Origin: UBA5109 sp964606735
Lineage (GTDB): Bacteria; Pseudomonadota; Gammaproteobacteria; Pseudomonadales; Pseudohongiellaceae
Direction: 5' to 3'
Assembly: GCA_964606735.1 (NCBI GenBank)
Contig: CAZSHI010000004.1
Span: 1 to 64,000, forward strand
Length of the DNA: 64,000 nucleotides
The notes beneath the pieces are model-generated. The model was given only the letters and a program-made list of their open reading frames with translations, made no database searches and was not told the DNA's origin. Position numbers and translations under genes: made by a program. This document shows positions 17,877 to 26,508 of the stretch, piece by piece (the stretch's first letter is position 1; each line of letters starts with the position of its first letter).

Positions 17877-18584
17877 GTGACTTCAGCTACAGACAATGTC
17901 GACAAAAGTGAGATAGCTAAATTCGAGGCACTCGCGGCTCGCTGGTGGGATAAAAACAGCGAATTCAAGCCCTTGCATGAGATCAATCCCCTGCGCATGT
18001 CCTATATCGACAGCAAGATCAATGTTGCCGGTAAACGGGTACTGGATGTAGGCTGCGGCGGCGGCATTCTAACCGAAGCCCTGGCCCATCGCGGCGCTCA
18101 GGTTACCGGTATCGACATGGGAGAGGCCCCTCTGGCAGTTGCCAGGCTGCACCTGCTGGAAAGCGGGTTGAATGTCGATTATCAGCGGGCAAGTGCCGAG
18201 CAGTTTGCCCAACAGCATGCCGGTGAATTTGATGTGCTTACCTGTCTTGAGATGCTGGAGCATGTGCCCGATCCGGCTTCCGTACTGAGTGCCTGTCAGC
18301 GTCTCTTGAAACCCGGCGGCCAGCTTTTTGTTTCCACCATCAACCGTAATCCCAAATCCTACTTGTTCGCCATCATCGGTGCCGAATATGTATTGAAATT
18401 ACTGCCACGCGGTACCCATGATTACCAGAAATTCATCAAACCCTCAGAACTGGCACGCCATGGCCGTTGTGCCGGACTCGAGCTGCAGGGGGAACGTGGC
18501 ATGAGTTATAACCCCTTCACCAAAAAGTACCGCCTGGGTGATGATGTTGATGTGAATTACCTGATGCATTTTGTGAAGGCCTGA
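17877..18584 (+). CDS. ubiG: Ubiquinone biosynthesis O-methyltransferase
   Basis: The product has 235 residues. It methylates hydroxyl groups of ubiquinone precursors using S-adenosylmethionine. SAM motif I is VLDVGCGGGILTE, with TGIDMGEAPLAVA and the post-motif FDVLTCLEMLEHVPDPASVL, all very close to E. coli UbiG. It starts at GTG 17877, three bases after the mtaD stop. C-terminal motifs (GLSYNP-like RGMSYNPFTKKY) also fit. It is followed by mupP 12 bases later. Confidence 0.95.
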   Translation: MTSATDNVDKSEIAKFEALAARWWDKNSEFKPLHEINPLRMSYIDSKINVAGKRVLDVGCGGGILTEALAHRGAQVTGIDMGEAPLAVARLHLLESGLNVDYQRASAEQFAQQHAGEFDVLTCLEMLEHVPDPASVLSACQRLLKPGGQLFVSTINRNPKSYLFAIIGAEYVLKLLPRGTHDYQKFIKPSELARHGRCAGLELQGERGMSYNPFTKKYRLGDDVDVNYLMHFVKA

Positions 18585-18596
18585 CAGCAAATTATT

Positions 18597-19256
18597 GTGA
18601 GCAAACACGTCCTTTTTGACCTCGATGGCACCCTGCTTGACACAGCCCAGGATTTCACCTGCGTACTCAATCAATTGCTACAACAACACGGAAGACAAAG
18701 CCTGTCTGATGCAGAGATTCGTGAAACTGTGTCAGATGGTGCACGCGCCCTGATAAGGCGGGGATTTCAAATCGATGAACAGGATCCCGATTTTCAGGTT
18801 TACCTGCAGTCCCTGCTGAATAACTACGGTGAGCAAATAAAGCAGACCCAGTCCACCCTGTTTACCGGCATTGACACCCTCTTGCAGGACATTGCAGACA
18901 GTCACTTTCGGTGGGGCATCGTCACCAACAAACCTTCACGTTTTACGGAACCCCTGCTACGACATTTCCCCAGCATGCAACACAGTGCTGCCGTTATCTG
19001 TGCCGATCAGCTCAAGCAGAGCAAACCGGATCCGGAAGGCCTCTTGCAGGCCTGCCAGGTAATGGACTGCAAACCGTCTGACTGTATTTATATAGGCGAC
19101 CATTTGCGCGATATCCAGGCCGGAAAAAATGCCAGCATGCAAACCATCGCGGTTAGCTGGGGCTATTTTCCAGCAGACACTCAACTGCAAAACTGGCAGG
19201 CAGACTTTATCGCTGAAACACCCCGGCAAATAAGCCAGTACCTTTTTGGAAACTAA
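18597..19256 (+). CDS. mupP: N-acetylmuramic acid 6-phosphate phosphatase (HAD family)
   Basis: The product has 219 residues. It is a HAD phosphatase with nucleophile motif DLDGTLLDT (D8, D10), TNKPSRF as motif II, and IGDHLRDIQAGKNA as motif IV. By sequence alone it could be a phosphoglycolate phosphatase (Gph). The position between ubiG and yciK is that of Pseudomonas mupP, which feeds the peptidoglycan recycling shortcut to UDP-MurNAc, so mupP is preferred. GTG 18597 is the start. It is followed one base later by yciK. Confidence 0.82.
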   Translation: MSKHVLFDLDGTLLDTAQDFTCVLNQLLQQHGRQSLSDAEIRETVSDGARALIRRGFQIDEQDPDFQVYLQSLLNNYGEQIKQTQSTLFTGIDTLLQDIADSHFRWGIVTNKPSRFTEPLLRHFPSMQHSAAVICADQLKQSKPDPEGLLQACQVMDCKPSDCIYIGDHLRDIQAGKNASMQTIAVSWGYFPADTQLQNWQADFIAETPRQISQYLFGN

Positions 19257-19257
19257 G

Positions 19258-19998
19258 ATGTTCAACTACCAGGCTGCACCACAATTACTGAAAGATAAAA
19301 TCATACTGGTGAGCGGAGCCACAAGCGGGATAGGACGTGCAGCTGCGCTGACTTATGCTGCACATGGCGCAACTGTTATCCTGCATGGTCGCCAGATTGA
19401 ACAACTTGAAGCCCTGTATGATGAGATCGAGACCGCAGGCTATCCCCAGGCTGCGATTACACCATTAGACCTGGAAACTGCCGGGGAGAATAACTATCAG
19501 GAACTGGCAGAAAGTATTTACCAGGAGTTCGGCAGGCTCGATGGCCTGCTCAACAATGCTGCAGTTCTGGGCAGCCTGATCCCCATTCAACACTATCCAC
19601 TGGCCACCTGGAACCAGGTAATTCAGGTAAATCTGAATGCGCAATTTGCGCTTTGCCGTTATTGTCTTCCCCTGCTACAGGAGGCCGAACATGCATCCAT
19701 TGTATTTACCTCTTCCAGTGCTGGCCGTCAGGCGTACGCCTACTGGGGTGCCTACACTGTAAGCAAGGCAGCAATCGAAAGCCTCGCTCAGGTGCTGTAT
19801 CTGGAACTCGAAAACACTTCCAGGATTCGCGTCAACACCGTCAACCCTGGCGCAACTGCCAGCAAGATGCGTAAAAAAGCCTTCCCAGCGGAAAACCCGG
19901 AAACGCTCGCCCAACCGCAAGATATCATGCCGGTTTTTTTATACCTGATGGGTGATGACAGCCTGCAGGAGAACGGCAAGCAATTTAATGCGCAATAG
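19258..19998 (+). CDS. yciK: YciK family short-chain dehydrogenase/reductase
   Basis: The product has 246 residues from ATG 19258; an upstream TTG at 19246 overlaps mupP and is less likely. The Rossmann motif is SGATSGIGRA (19-28), the NNAAVLG segment follows (99-105), and the catalytic set is S152-154, Y166 and K170 (YTVSK). YciK proteins are SDR oxidoreductases of unsettled substrate. The gene closes the mtaD-ubiG-mupP-yciK run and meets the GST gene tail to tail with no gap. Confidence 0.88.
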   Translation: MFNYQAAPQLLKDKIILVSGATSGIGRAAALTYAAHGATVILHGRQIEQLEALYDEIETAGYPQAAITPLDLETAGENNYQELAESIYQEFGRLDGLLNNAAVLGSLIPIQHYPLATWNQVIQVNLNAQFALCRYCLPLLQEAEHASIVFTSSSAGRQAYAYWGAYTVSKAAIESLAQVLYLELENTSRIRVNTVNPGATASKMRKKAFPAENPETLAQPQDIMPVFLYLMGDDSLQENGKQFNAQ

Positions 19999-20574
19999 CT
20001 AGGGTTCTATCGGTGCTGTCTCTTGAAAGGGGCCGTATTGATCGACATGGACCAGCAAATCCTGCAGTTGCGGGAAAGGTTCCAGGCTGAAATGTTTTCT
20101 GAATCGCACCCAGTCTAGAAAGCAGGCAAGACGCAGAATCACATCATTCCAGGGTGGCTGAGTCGGCCATTGCCTTTGTTCAAATTCCTGCAGACCAGTC
20201 TGTATTCGATCCTGTTGACGCTGAAGGTATTTTACATTTTCAGGGCCGAGCCCCTCCTTCTTCAGCAAAAATAAATTAACCTGAGCATCATTCAGGGTGT
20301 TAATTGCACAGTAGTCATTCAACTCATCCACTGTGGCCAGGAAGCTGCAGCCTGAACGCTCCCGGATAAACCGGATTATTGACGTTGAATCCGTCAGCAT
20401 TTTTACTTGACCGTCGAGCGCATACTCGAGAAAGGGAATTCGCTGTGTCGGCGATAATCGCTTGCTCATCTGATAATCAGTATCCTCGATAAACTCGAAA
20501 TCCAGCCCACTCTCCAGAAAAGCGATACGACAGTGACGCACAAAAGGAGAAAGCTTGTTGCCATAAAGTTTCAT
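19999..20574 (-). CDS. Glutathione S-transferase family protein
   Basis: The product has 191 residues. It has a thioredoxin-fold N-terminal domain (MKLYGNKLSPFVRHCRIAF, then IPFLEYALDGQVKMLTDSTSIIRFI with the cis-proline and the SNAIL-like TDST) and an all-helical C-terminal half. This is the layout of cytosolic GSTs, although the C-terminal domain is short. The substrate is unknown. It stands 21 bases downstream of rluB on the same strand. Confidence 0.8.
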   Translation of the reverse strand: MKLYGNKLSPFVRHCRIAFLESGLDFEFIEDTDYQMSKRLSPTQRIPFLEYALDGQVKMLTDSTSIIRFIRERSGCSFLATVDELNDYCAINTLNDAQVNLFLLKKEGLGPENVKYLQRQQDRIQTGLQEFEQRQWPTQPPWNDVILRLACFLDWVRFRKHFSLEPFPQLQDLLVHVDQYGPFQETAPIEP

Positions 20575-20595
20575 GACTCAGTTCTCATCATAGTA

Positions 20596-21444
20596 TTAAT
20601 TTTTTCTGCCACGGCTTGCTCGGGAGCGCGGCCTGTTTTTCCCCGCCAGGGTGTTCCTGGTTTGCCGTTTATTCATCACCGATTTTACCGGACGGTATTT
20701 TAAACCAGCCAGCGTGTAAAGTTCTTTCACTTCTTTTGCAGGCAGTTCACGAAATTGACCAACTTTAATCGTGCTGGGCATGAAAATATTGCCGTAACGC
20801 ACTCGTTTAAGGCGACTGACTTTCACGCCCTGCGACTCCCACAAGCGCCTGACTTCACGATTACGCCCTTCTAAAATCACCACGTGATACCACTGGTTAA
20901 TTCCTTCCCCCGCAAAAAACTGAATATCGCTAAAACTGGCCATACCGTCTTCCAACAAGACACCTCGATGCATGTTTTCAACCATTTCCTGGCTCACTTC
21001 CCCCATCACACGAACAGCATATTCACGTTCGATCTGCATGGACGGGTGCATGAGATTGTTAGCCAGGTCACCGTCAGTGGTGAAAAGCAAGAGGCCACTG
21101 GTATTGATATCAAGACGACCGACTGCCACCCAGCGTGCATGCTGGATTCGTGGCAGCTTATCAAAAACTGAAGGCCGTCCTTCCGGATCACGACGTGAAC
21201 AGATTTCACCGATAGGCTTGTTGTAAACCAGTACAGTCTGCGGCACAGAATGTGCCGTGTTGGCCGCCAGTTTTTTGCCATCGACACTGATCTGATCATC
21301 ATTGCCGACCCTGTCACCCAGTTTGGCAGGCTTGCCATTAACACGGATGCGGCCAGCCGCTATCCAAGCCTCCATTTCCCGGCGGGAACCATAGCCTGCG
21401 CGGGCGAGTACTTTTTGCAGCTTTTCATCCCGCTCATCCAACAT
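20596..21444 (-). CDS. rluB: 23S rRNA pseudouridine synthase B
   Basis: The product has 282 residues. RluB makes pseudouridine 2605 in 23S rRNA. An N-terminal S4 RNA-binding domain (LQKVLARAGYGSRREMEAWI) is followed by the RsuA-type catalytic domain with D112 in GRLDINTSGLLL. The C-terminal tail is basic (RNTLAGKNRPRSRASRGRKN), typical of RluB. It lies 36 bases downstream of scpB, an arrangement common in Proteobacteria. Confidence 0.93.
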   Translation of the reverse strand: MLDERDEKLQKVLARAGYGSRREMEAWIAAGRIRVNGKPAKLGDRVGNDDQISVDGKKLAANTAHSVPQTVLVYNKPIGEICSRRDPEGRPSVFDKLPRIQHARWVAVGRLDINTSGLLLFTTDGDLANNLMHPSMQIEREYAVRVMGEVSQEMVENMHRGVLLEDGMASFSDIQFFAGEGINQWYHVVILEGRNREVRRLWESQGVKVSRLKRVRYGNIFMPSTIKVGQFRELPAKEVKELYTLAGLKYRPVKSVMNKRQTRNTLAGKNRPRSRASRGRKN

Positions 21445-21480
21445 ATTGATTTCTCACGAAATTAATTAAGTCTTCTTGCC

Positions 21481-22359
21481 CTAAACGGCAGAACCCTGAT
21501 TGTTACTTTCTTCGTCGTCTTCGTCTTGTTGGTCGTCTTCATCAGCTCCAGTTGCATTTTCAACAAAGACAGCATGCTCTTCACTTTCTTCATCATCAGA
21601 GTACTCACTCTGTGCTTCTAGACCACCGTCATCGTCTTCGTCTTCGTCTTCGTCTTCATACTCGACGCTTTCTATGCCCAGGATTTCATCCATGGAACGT
21701 GTTCCAATGGCAGCTGCCGCCAGTTCTTCCTCATCCGGCACGATGACTTCGTCACCCTCCAACTCGCTCGGAAATTCGATGACATTGCCGGCCGGTTTTT
21801 CTTCTTCGATTAAATCCTGGTTGAGCCCTTCCAGTTCACGAATTTCAGTCAATGCTGGCAGATCCTGCAGAGACTCAAGGTTGAAATAGTCCAGAAACTG
21901 GCGTGTAGAAGCATACATGGCTGGTCGACCTGGCACATCCCGGTGACCAACGACCCTAACCCAATCTCTTTCCAGCAGTGTACGGATTATGCTGGAGCTG
22001 ACAGCCACACCTCTTATTTTTTCGATATCACCACGGGTAATTGGCTGCCGATAAGCAATAATAGCCAGCGTCTCCAACAAGGCTCTGGAGTAGCGCTGCG
22101 GTTTTTCTTCCCACAAGCGGCCAACCCACTCGCTTAAATTCTGCCGCACCTGAAACCGATAACCGGAAGCAACTTTTTTCAATTCAAAACCACGTCCCTC
22201 ACAACTGTCTGCAATGTCATCAAGCGCCGCTTTGATCATGTCACGATCAAACCCGTCTTTCTCATCAATCAGCTCTGAAATTCTGTCCAGCGTCAGCGGC
22301 TTCCCCGCTGCCAGTAAGAGAGCTTCAATAATTTGCTTCAGCAGCGCTTCATCTATCAT
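21481..22359 (-). CDS. scpB: Segregation and condensation protein B with long acidic tail
   Basis: The product has 292 residues. The first 175 or so are the ScpB winged-helix core (ALLLAAGKPLTLDRISELI, RYSRALLETLAIIAYRQPITRGDIEKIRGV, GRPAMYASTRQFLDYF). The remaining 115 residues are a very acidic, low-complexity extension, rich in DE repeats, absent from typical ScpB of about 190 residues. Part of it is encoded by a hexanucleotide repeat. ScpB forms the SMC accessory complex with ScpA. It overlaps scpA by 4 bases (ATGA). Confidence 0.93.
   Translation of the reverse strand: MIDEALLKQIIEALLLAAGKPLTLDRISELIDEKDGFDRDMIKAALDDIADSCEGRGFELKKVASGYRFQVRQNLSEWVGRLWEEKPQRYSRALLETLAIIAYRQPITRGDIEKIRGVAVSSSIIRTLLERDWVRVVGHRDVPGRPAMYASTRQFLDYFNLESLQDLPALTEIRELEGLNQDLIEEEKPAGNVIEFPSELEGDEVIVPDEEELAAAAIGTRSMDEILGIESVEYEDEDEDEDDDGGLEAQSEYSDDEESEEHAVFVENATGADEDDQQDEDDEESNNQGSAV
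21634..21657 (-). repeat. Hexanucleotide tandem repeat (GTCTTC)4 inside scpB
   Basis: Four perfect copies of GTCTTC on the plus strand encode alternating Asp-Glu in the acidic tail of ScpB. Slippage by whole units would change tail length without a frameshift. Confidence 0.8.
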
Positions 22360-23219
22360 GTACTTTTTGCCTTGATATGTATGGGAGCAAATGGCTCATT
22401 TTGAGCCAGTTCAATCAGTGATTCTTTGATTAATTCCATTACGGCCAGAAAAGTCACCACAACGCCCAGTTTGCCTTCGTCTTTCAAGATCAGGCTATTC
22501 AGGGGAGTAAACTGTTTATCTGAAATTCGCAGTAGAATCTGTGACATTTTTTCACGAGTCGATAAGGCCTGGCGCTGAATATGGTGACTTTCCTTCAAGT
22601 CTGAACGGCGCAATACGTCAGCAAACGCCAGGAGAATTTCCTGCAGTTCCACATCCGGCAGAGGTGTCTTTTTCTCGAGTTCGGGGGCCTGTGCCGAGGC
22701 CAGGTGAAAATCACGATTCTGTCGGGGCAAGGCATCAATATTTTCCGCTGCATCGCGATAGCGCTCATATTCCTGCAGACGTCTGATCAACTGGGCACGC
22801 GGATCTTCTTCATCTTCTTCGTCCTCTTCATGGCGAGGCAGCAAGAAGCGTGATTTTATTTCTGCAAGCATGGCTGCCATGACCAGATATTCAGCAGCCA
22901 GTTCAAACTGTGTAGCCTCCATCAATTCAACGTAGGCAATATACTGCTCGGTAATTTCAGCAATATTGATATCCAGTATATCGATATTCTGGCGGCGTAT
23001 CAGGTACAAAAGCAGGTCCAGCGGCCCCTCGAATGCCTCGAGAAACACCTCCAGGGCATCCGGCGGGATATATAAATCTTTCGGAAGATCAGTCATCGCC
23101 TGCCCGGCAACGAAGGCAAAGGGCAGTTCGGCCTGCTCTCCCGCATGCTGCTCACGAGCCTTTCGCAAGAGACTTTCCCTGCTTTCCTCGGCTTGTGAAA
23201 TTTGACTGTCGTTACTCAT
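22356..23219 (-). CDS. scpA: Segregation and condensation protein A
   Basis: The product has 287 residues. ScpA is the kleisin that bridges SMC heads with ScpB in chromosome condensation. It shows the N-terminal FEGPLDLLLYLIRRQNIDILDINIAEITEQY segment, EYLVMAAMLAEIKSRFLLP, and a C-terminal winged helix (VVTFLAVMELIKESLIEL). An extra N-terminal arm of about 45 residues precedes the core. It overlaps scpB by 4 bases and lies 4 bases after trpS, so trpS-scpA-scpB-rluB read as one operon. Confidence 0.94.
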   Translation of the reverse strand: MSNDSQISQAEESRESLLRKAREQHAGEQAELPFAFVAGQAMTDLPKDLYIPPDALEVFLEAFEGPLDLLLYLIRRQNIDILDINIAEITEQYIAYVELMEATQFELAAEYLVMAAMLAEIKSRFLLPRHEEDEEDEEDPRAQLIRRLQEYERYRDAAENIDALPRQNRDFHLASAQAPELEKKTPLPDVELQEILLAFADVLRRSDLKESHHIQRQALSTREKMSQILLRISDKQFTPLNSLILKDEGKLGVVVTFLAVMELIKESLIELAQNEPFAPIHIKAKST

Positions 23220-23223
23220 CGTC

Positions 23224-24438
23224 TTACCGGTAATTTAATCCCATGGCCTGGCGTACATCATCAATGGTTTCCCTGGCCACTTCTCTGGCTTTCTCATTAC
23301 CCTCGGCAATGACGGATCGAACCATGGCTGGATTCTGTTCAAGCTGCTCAGCCTTCTCACGAATCGGCTGAATTTCACTGACAATGGCATCAATCACAGG
23401 CTTTTTGCAGTCGAGGCAACCAATACCCGCATTGCGACAGCCTGACTGCACCCACTGCCGCGTTTCCTCACTGGAATACACCTCATGAAACTGCCAGACG
23501 GGACACTTGTCCGGATCGCCAGCATCAGTCAATCTTACCCTGGCTGGATCAGTCGGCATGGTCTTGAGTTTCTGCATGATCTCATCTTCCGTGTCACGCA
23601 GAGTGATCATGTTATTGTAGGACTTGGACATTTTACGCCCGTCGAGCCCTGGCATTTTGGGGGCACTGGTCAACAAAGATTGTGGTTCAGCCAAAATCAT
23701 CCTGCCACCCCCTTCGATGTAACCAAACAGACGCTCCCGGTCACCGAGGGTGATATTCTGCTGTTCTTTCAAGAGCGCCTGAGCACGCTGCATGGCTTCC
23801 TGGTCACCCTCCTCCTGGTAGCGCTTTCGCAGACTGGAGAAGAGCTTAGCTGCTTTTTTCCCCATCTTTTTCACAGCGGCCTCGGCCAGATCCTCAAAAT
23901 CAGGTTCTCTGCCGTAAAGATGATTAAAGCGTCGCGCCACTTCACGGGTCAATTCAACATGGGCCACCTGATCGGCACCGACAGGGACAGCGCCCGCGTG
24001 GTAAATCAGAATATCGGCACTTTGTAATAGCGGATAGCCCAGAAAACCATAGGTATCCAGTTCTTTTTCTTTCAGATTTTCCTGCATGTCTTTGTAACTG
24101 GGTACTCGTTCAAGCCAGCCCAATGGTGTCATCATTGACAACAACAAATGCAATTCGGCATGTTCGGGTATTCTCGATTGGATGAACAGAGTCGCTGCAT
24201 TGGGACTGACCCCGGCAGCTAGCCAGTCTATGACCATGTCCCAGACATTTTTCTCAATCTGTCTCGGGTCATCATAATTGGTCGTCAGGGCATGCCAGTC
24301 GGCAACAAAGAAAAAGCATTCATATTCATGCTGTAGCTGTAACCAGTTTTTTATAACCCCGTGATAGTGTCCCAGATGTAAACGCCCTGTTGGGCGCATG
24401 CCTGACAATACTCGCCGTTGCGAATCTACTGAACTCAA
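23224..24438 (-). CDS. trpS: Tryptophanyl-tRNA synthetase, long form with cysteine motif
   Basis: The product has 404 residues, longer than the usual 330-340. The class I motifs are HLGHY near the N terminus and KMSKS (GRKMSKSYNN). An insertion of about 65 residues (from GREPDFEDL to MILAEP) lies inside the catalytic part, as I recall for Pseudomonas TrpS. Towards the C terminus four cysteines are spaced C-x21-C-x6-C-x2-C, almost the same as the [4Fe-4S] motif C-x22-C-x6-C-x2-C of Thermotoga TrpRS. The start is TTG 24438, seven bases after GGGGA; no ATG or GTG keeps the RVLSGMRPTG core. Confidence 0.94.
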   Translation of the reverse strand: MSSVDSQRRVLSGMRPTGRLHLGHYHGVIKNWLQLQHEYECFFFVADWHALTTNYDDPRQIEKNVWDMVIDWLAAGVSPNAATLFIQSRIPEHAELHLLLSMMTPLGWLERVPSYKDMQENLKEKELDTYGFLGYPLLQSADILIYHAGAVPVGADQVAHVELTREVARRFNHLYGREPDFEDLAEAAVKKMGKKAAKLFSSLRKRYQEEGDQEAMQRAQALLKEQQNITLGDRERLFGYIEGGGRMILAEPQSLLTSAPKMPGLDGRKMSKSYNNMITLRDTEDEIMQKLKTMPTDPARVRLTDAGDPDKCPVWQFHEVYSSEETRQWVQSGCRNAGIGCLDCKKPVIDAIVSEIQPIREKAEQLEQNPAMVRSVIAEGNEKAREVARETIDDVRQAMGLNYR

Positions 24439-24513
24439 GTCAACTTCCCCGACTGCATAAAGCTTGATATCCGGGCATTATAACGAGTTTTTCCGGACAC
24501 GTGGCAGATAAAA

Positions 24514-25140
24514 TCACAGTGTCATGAAGGGCTGCGGATCGGCCTTGCCAGCACGTAATACAGTCGGAGCACCATCGACCAGATCAACCACCGTGGTAGC
24601 CTCCAGGCCACAAAAACCGGAATCAATGATCAGGTCAACGGCATGCGCGAGTTCATCCTTGATGAGTTCAATATCGTGGGGCGGACTGTCTTCACCGGGA
24701 AGAATCAGGGTACTGCTGAGGATGGGGGCATCAAGTTCGCTCAGGAGCGCTGACACAACCTGATGATCCGGCACGCGAATGCCAATGGTTTTCCTTTTGG
24801 GGTGCATTAATAAGCGGGGGACTTCCGATGTAGCCCGCAGGATAAAGGTGTAGGCTGCAGGCGTATAGGCCTTCAGCAGTCGATAGGCACTGTTATCGAC
24901 TCTTGCATAGAGGGCAATTTCAGAAAGATCGCGACACATCAGGGTAAAGTTATGCTTTGAGTCCAGCTGTCGTATACGTGAGATCCGCTGTAAGGCCGCT
25001 TTTTCACCCACACAACAACCCAGCGCATAGGCCGAATCTGTCGGATAGATGATGACGCCTCCCGAACGCAATACCTCCACAGCCTGGCGAATCAGGCGAA
25101 GCTGAGGGTTTTCAGTATGTATATGTAGTATTTGCCCCAT
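24514..25140 (-). CDS. yciO: YciO/TsaC family protein (Sua5-YrdC domain)
   Basis: The product has 208 residues. It has the YrdC fold with PTDSAYALGC, the KR/K-rich ISRIRQLDSKHNFTLMC and RVPDHQVV segments. YrdC proteins make threonylcarbamoyl-AMP for tRNA t6A; the YciO branch is less active and its role is unclear. YciO is preferred over TsaC because of the DSAYALGC form and the neighbours trpS and yciB. The PHP-domain gene that often stands beside it is missing here. Confidence 0.85.
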   Translation of the reverse strand: MGQILHIHTENPQLRLIRQAVEVLRSGGVIIYPTDSAYALGCCVGEKAALQRISRIRQLDSKHNFTLMCRDLSEIALYARVDNSAYRLLKAYTPAAYTFILRATSEVPRLLMHPKRKTIGIRVPDHQVVSALLSELDAPILSSTLILPGEDSPPHDIELIKDELAHAVDLIIDSGFCGLEATTVVDLVDGAPTVLRAGKADPQPFMTL

Positions 25141-25217
25141 TGCTGACTCTTGTTCTAAGCTTAAACCCGCCTTAACACGGGATAGCCAGTTAGATATATA
25201 TTTACTAGAATGAGCGC

Positions 25218-25832
25218 ATGAAACAGTTTATTGACTATATTCCACTGATCATTTTCTTCATTGTTTACAAGCTTGAAGAACGGGTCATTCAAATCGGATC
25301 TTTTGCCTACACCCTGGGTGGCATTTTCAGCGCTACGGAGGTGCTGGTGCTAAGTTCCATCCTTGTATACGGCCTTATGTATCTGATTCACAAAAAACTC
25401 GAACGTAATCAGATCATCACCCTGCTTGCTGTCCTGATATTCTGCACCTTTACCATCGTGTTCCGGGATGAAGCCATTCTCAAATGGAAAGCACCTGTCG
25501 TTAACTGGATTTTTGCAGGCATCTTTTTTGGCTCACACTATTTTGCCAATAAAAACGCGACACGTCTGATGCTCGAGCATGCCGTTGAGATGCCTGATCA
25601 AGCCTGGCATCGCCTTAACTTTGCCTGGGCCTATTTCTTCCTGTTCCTTGGCAGCGTCAATCTCTTTGTCGCCTTCACCTTCCATGATTACTGGGTGGAT
25701 TTCAAGGTATTCGGCTCCCTGGCACTTATCTTTCTGTTTATTATTGGCCAGACATTCTATCTCCTGCCCTATCTGCAGGACGAGGAAAATGAAGAAGAAA
25801 AGGCTGACAAGGTCGAAAAGACCTCCGTTTAA
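25218..25832 (+). CDS. yciB: Inner membrane septation/intracellular growth protein YciB
   Basis: The product has 204 residues and about five membrane helices. It opens MKQFIDYIPLIIFFIVYK, contains WKAPVVNWIFAGIFFGSHYF and ends with the helix containing GQTFYLLPYLQ plus a charged tail, all typical of YciB/IspZ. The family affects septation and envelope integrity in enterics and pathogens. It is divergent from yciO and its last four bases overlap the end of the convergent cyclophilin gene. Confidence 0.92.
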   Translation: MKQFIDYIPLIIFFIVYKLEERVIQIGSFAYTLGGIFSATEVLVLSSILVYGLMYLIHKKLERNQIITLLAVLIFCTFTIVFRDEAILKWKAPVVNWIFAGIFFGSHYFANKNATRLMLEHAVEMPDQAWHRLNFAWAYFFLFLGSVNLFVAFTFHDYWVDFKVFGSLALIFLFIIGQTFYLLPYLQDEENEEEKADKVEKTSV

Positions 25833-26443
25833 TCGGTAAGCGCTTCCCTCAGGTTCGGGAAATTTTCATCTAAGACCTGGTTCCATTGATAGAGACGATC
25901 ACTGTATCTTTCCAGAAAAGCCTTTGCGTTTCCCTGAATGCTGATGGACACAATCTCATCTCCGGGGCGAATCTGTCGAATAAACTCACGGCCACTGAAA
26001 ATCTTGCCAAAAACGGTATGTAATCCATTCAGGTGTGGAGTTGCCAGATGCGTGATAAAGAACTGTGAGCCATTGCTGTTGGGACCGGAATTGGCCATAG
26101 ACAGAATGCCTTCCTGATTGTGCCTCATACGAATCTCATCCTCAAAGCGATAGCCCGGACCTCCCGAACCATCCCCAAAAGGATCGCCGCCCTGCGCCAT
26201 AAAATCATCAATGACCCGATGAAATATCAGACCATCATAGTAACCGCGTGTGGCCAGATTAACGAAATTTGCCACAGCTATCGGCGCCACCAGTTTATAC
26301 AATTCAAATTCCATGATGCCATGCTGAGTCTCAATCACGGCATAAAGCTCGTCAGGGTTTTTCTCCTGTGCAAGCGACAAGTGACTACTCACCACCAGTG
26401 AAAAACCCAGTAACAGTGTAAAAATGGATTTGTTTAAATTCAT
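25829..26443 (-). CDS. Exported cyclophilin-type peptidyl-prolyl isomerase
   Basis: The product has 204 residues. Residues 1-25 are a signal peptide (VVSSHLSLAQ), so it should act in the periplasm. The cyclophilin core shows FHRVIDDFMAQGGDPFGDGSGGPGYRFEDE, SMANSGPNSNGSQFFITHLATPHLNGLHTVFGK. The catalytic arginine in FHRV is present. It has a short C-terminal extension with no repeats. It could be the functional equivalent of E. coli PpiA, but it is more like the short eukaryote-type cyclophilins, so no symbol is given. Confidence 0.88.
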   Translation of the reverse strand: MNLNKSIFTLLLGFSLVVSSHLSLAQEKNPDELYAVIETQHGIMEFELYKLVAPIAVANFVNLATRGYYDGLIFHRVIDDFMAQGGDPFGDGSGGPGYRFEDEIRMRHNQEGILSMANSGPNSNGSQFFITHLATPHLNGLHTVFGKIFSGREFIRQIRPGDEIVSISIQGNAKAFLERYSDRLYQWNQVLDENFPNLREALTD

Positions 26444-26508
26444 GCCTGGTTCCTGCTCTTGTTGTCAGCGCCCATTATAGAAGTATTTTGACATCTTTAA
26501 AGCCATAC

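Noticed and set aside
21500..21889. Serine-rich plus-strand frame opposite scpB
   Set aside because: Long serine runs are the mirror of the acidic Asp/Glu codons of the ScpB tail; no ribosome site, and scpB is well supported.
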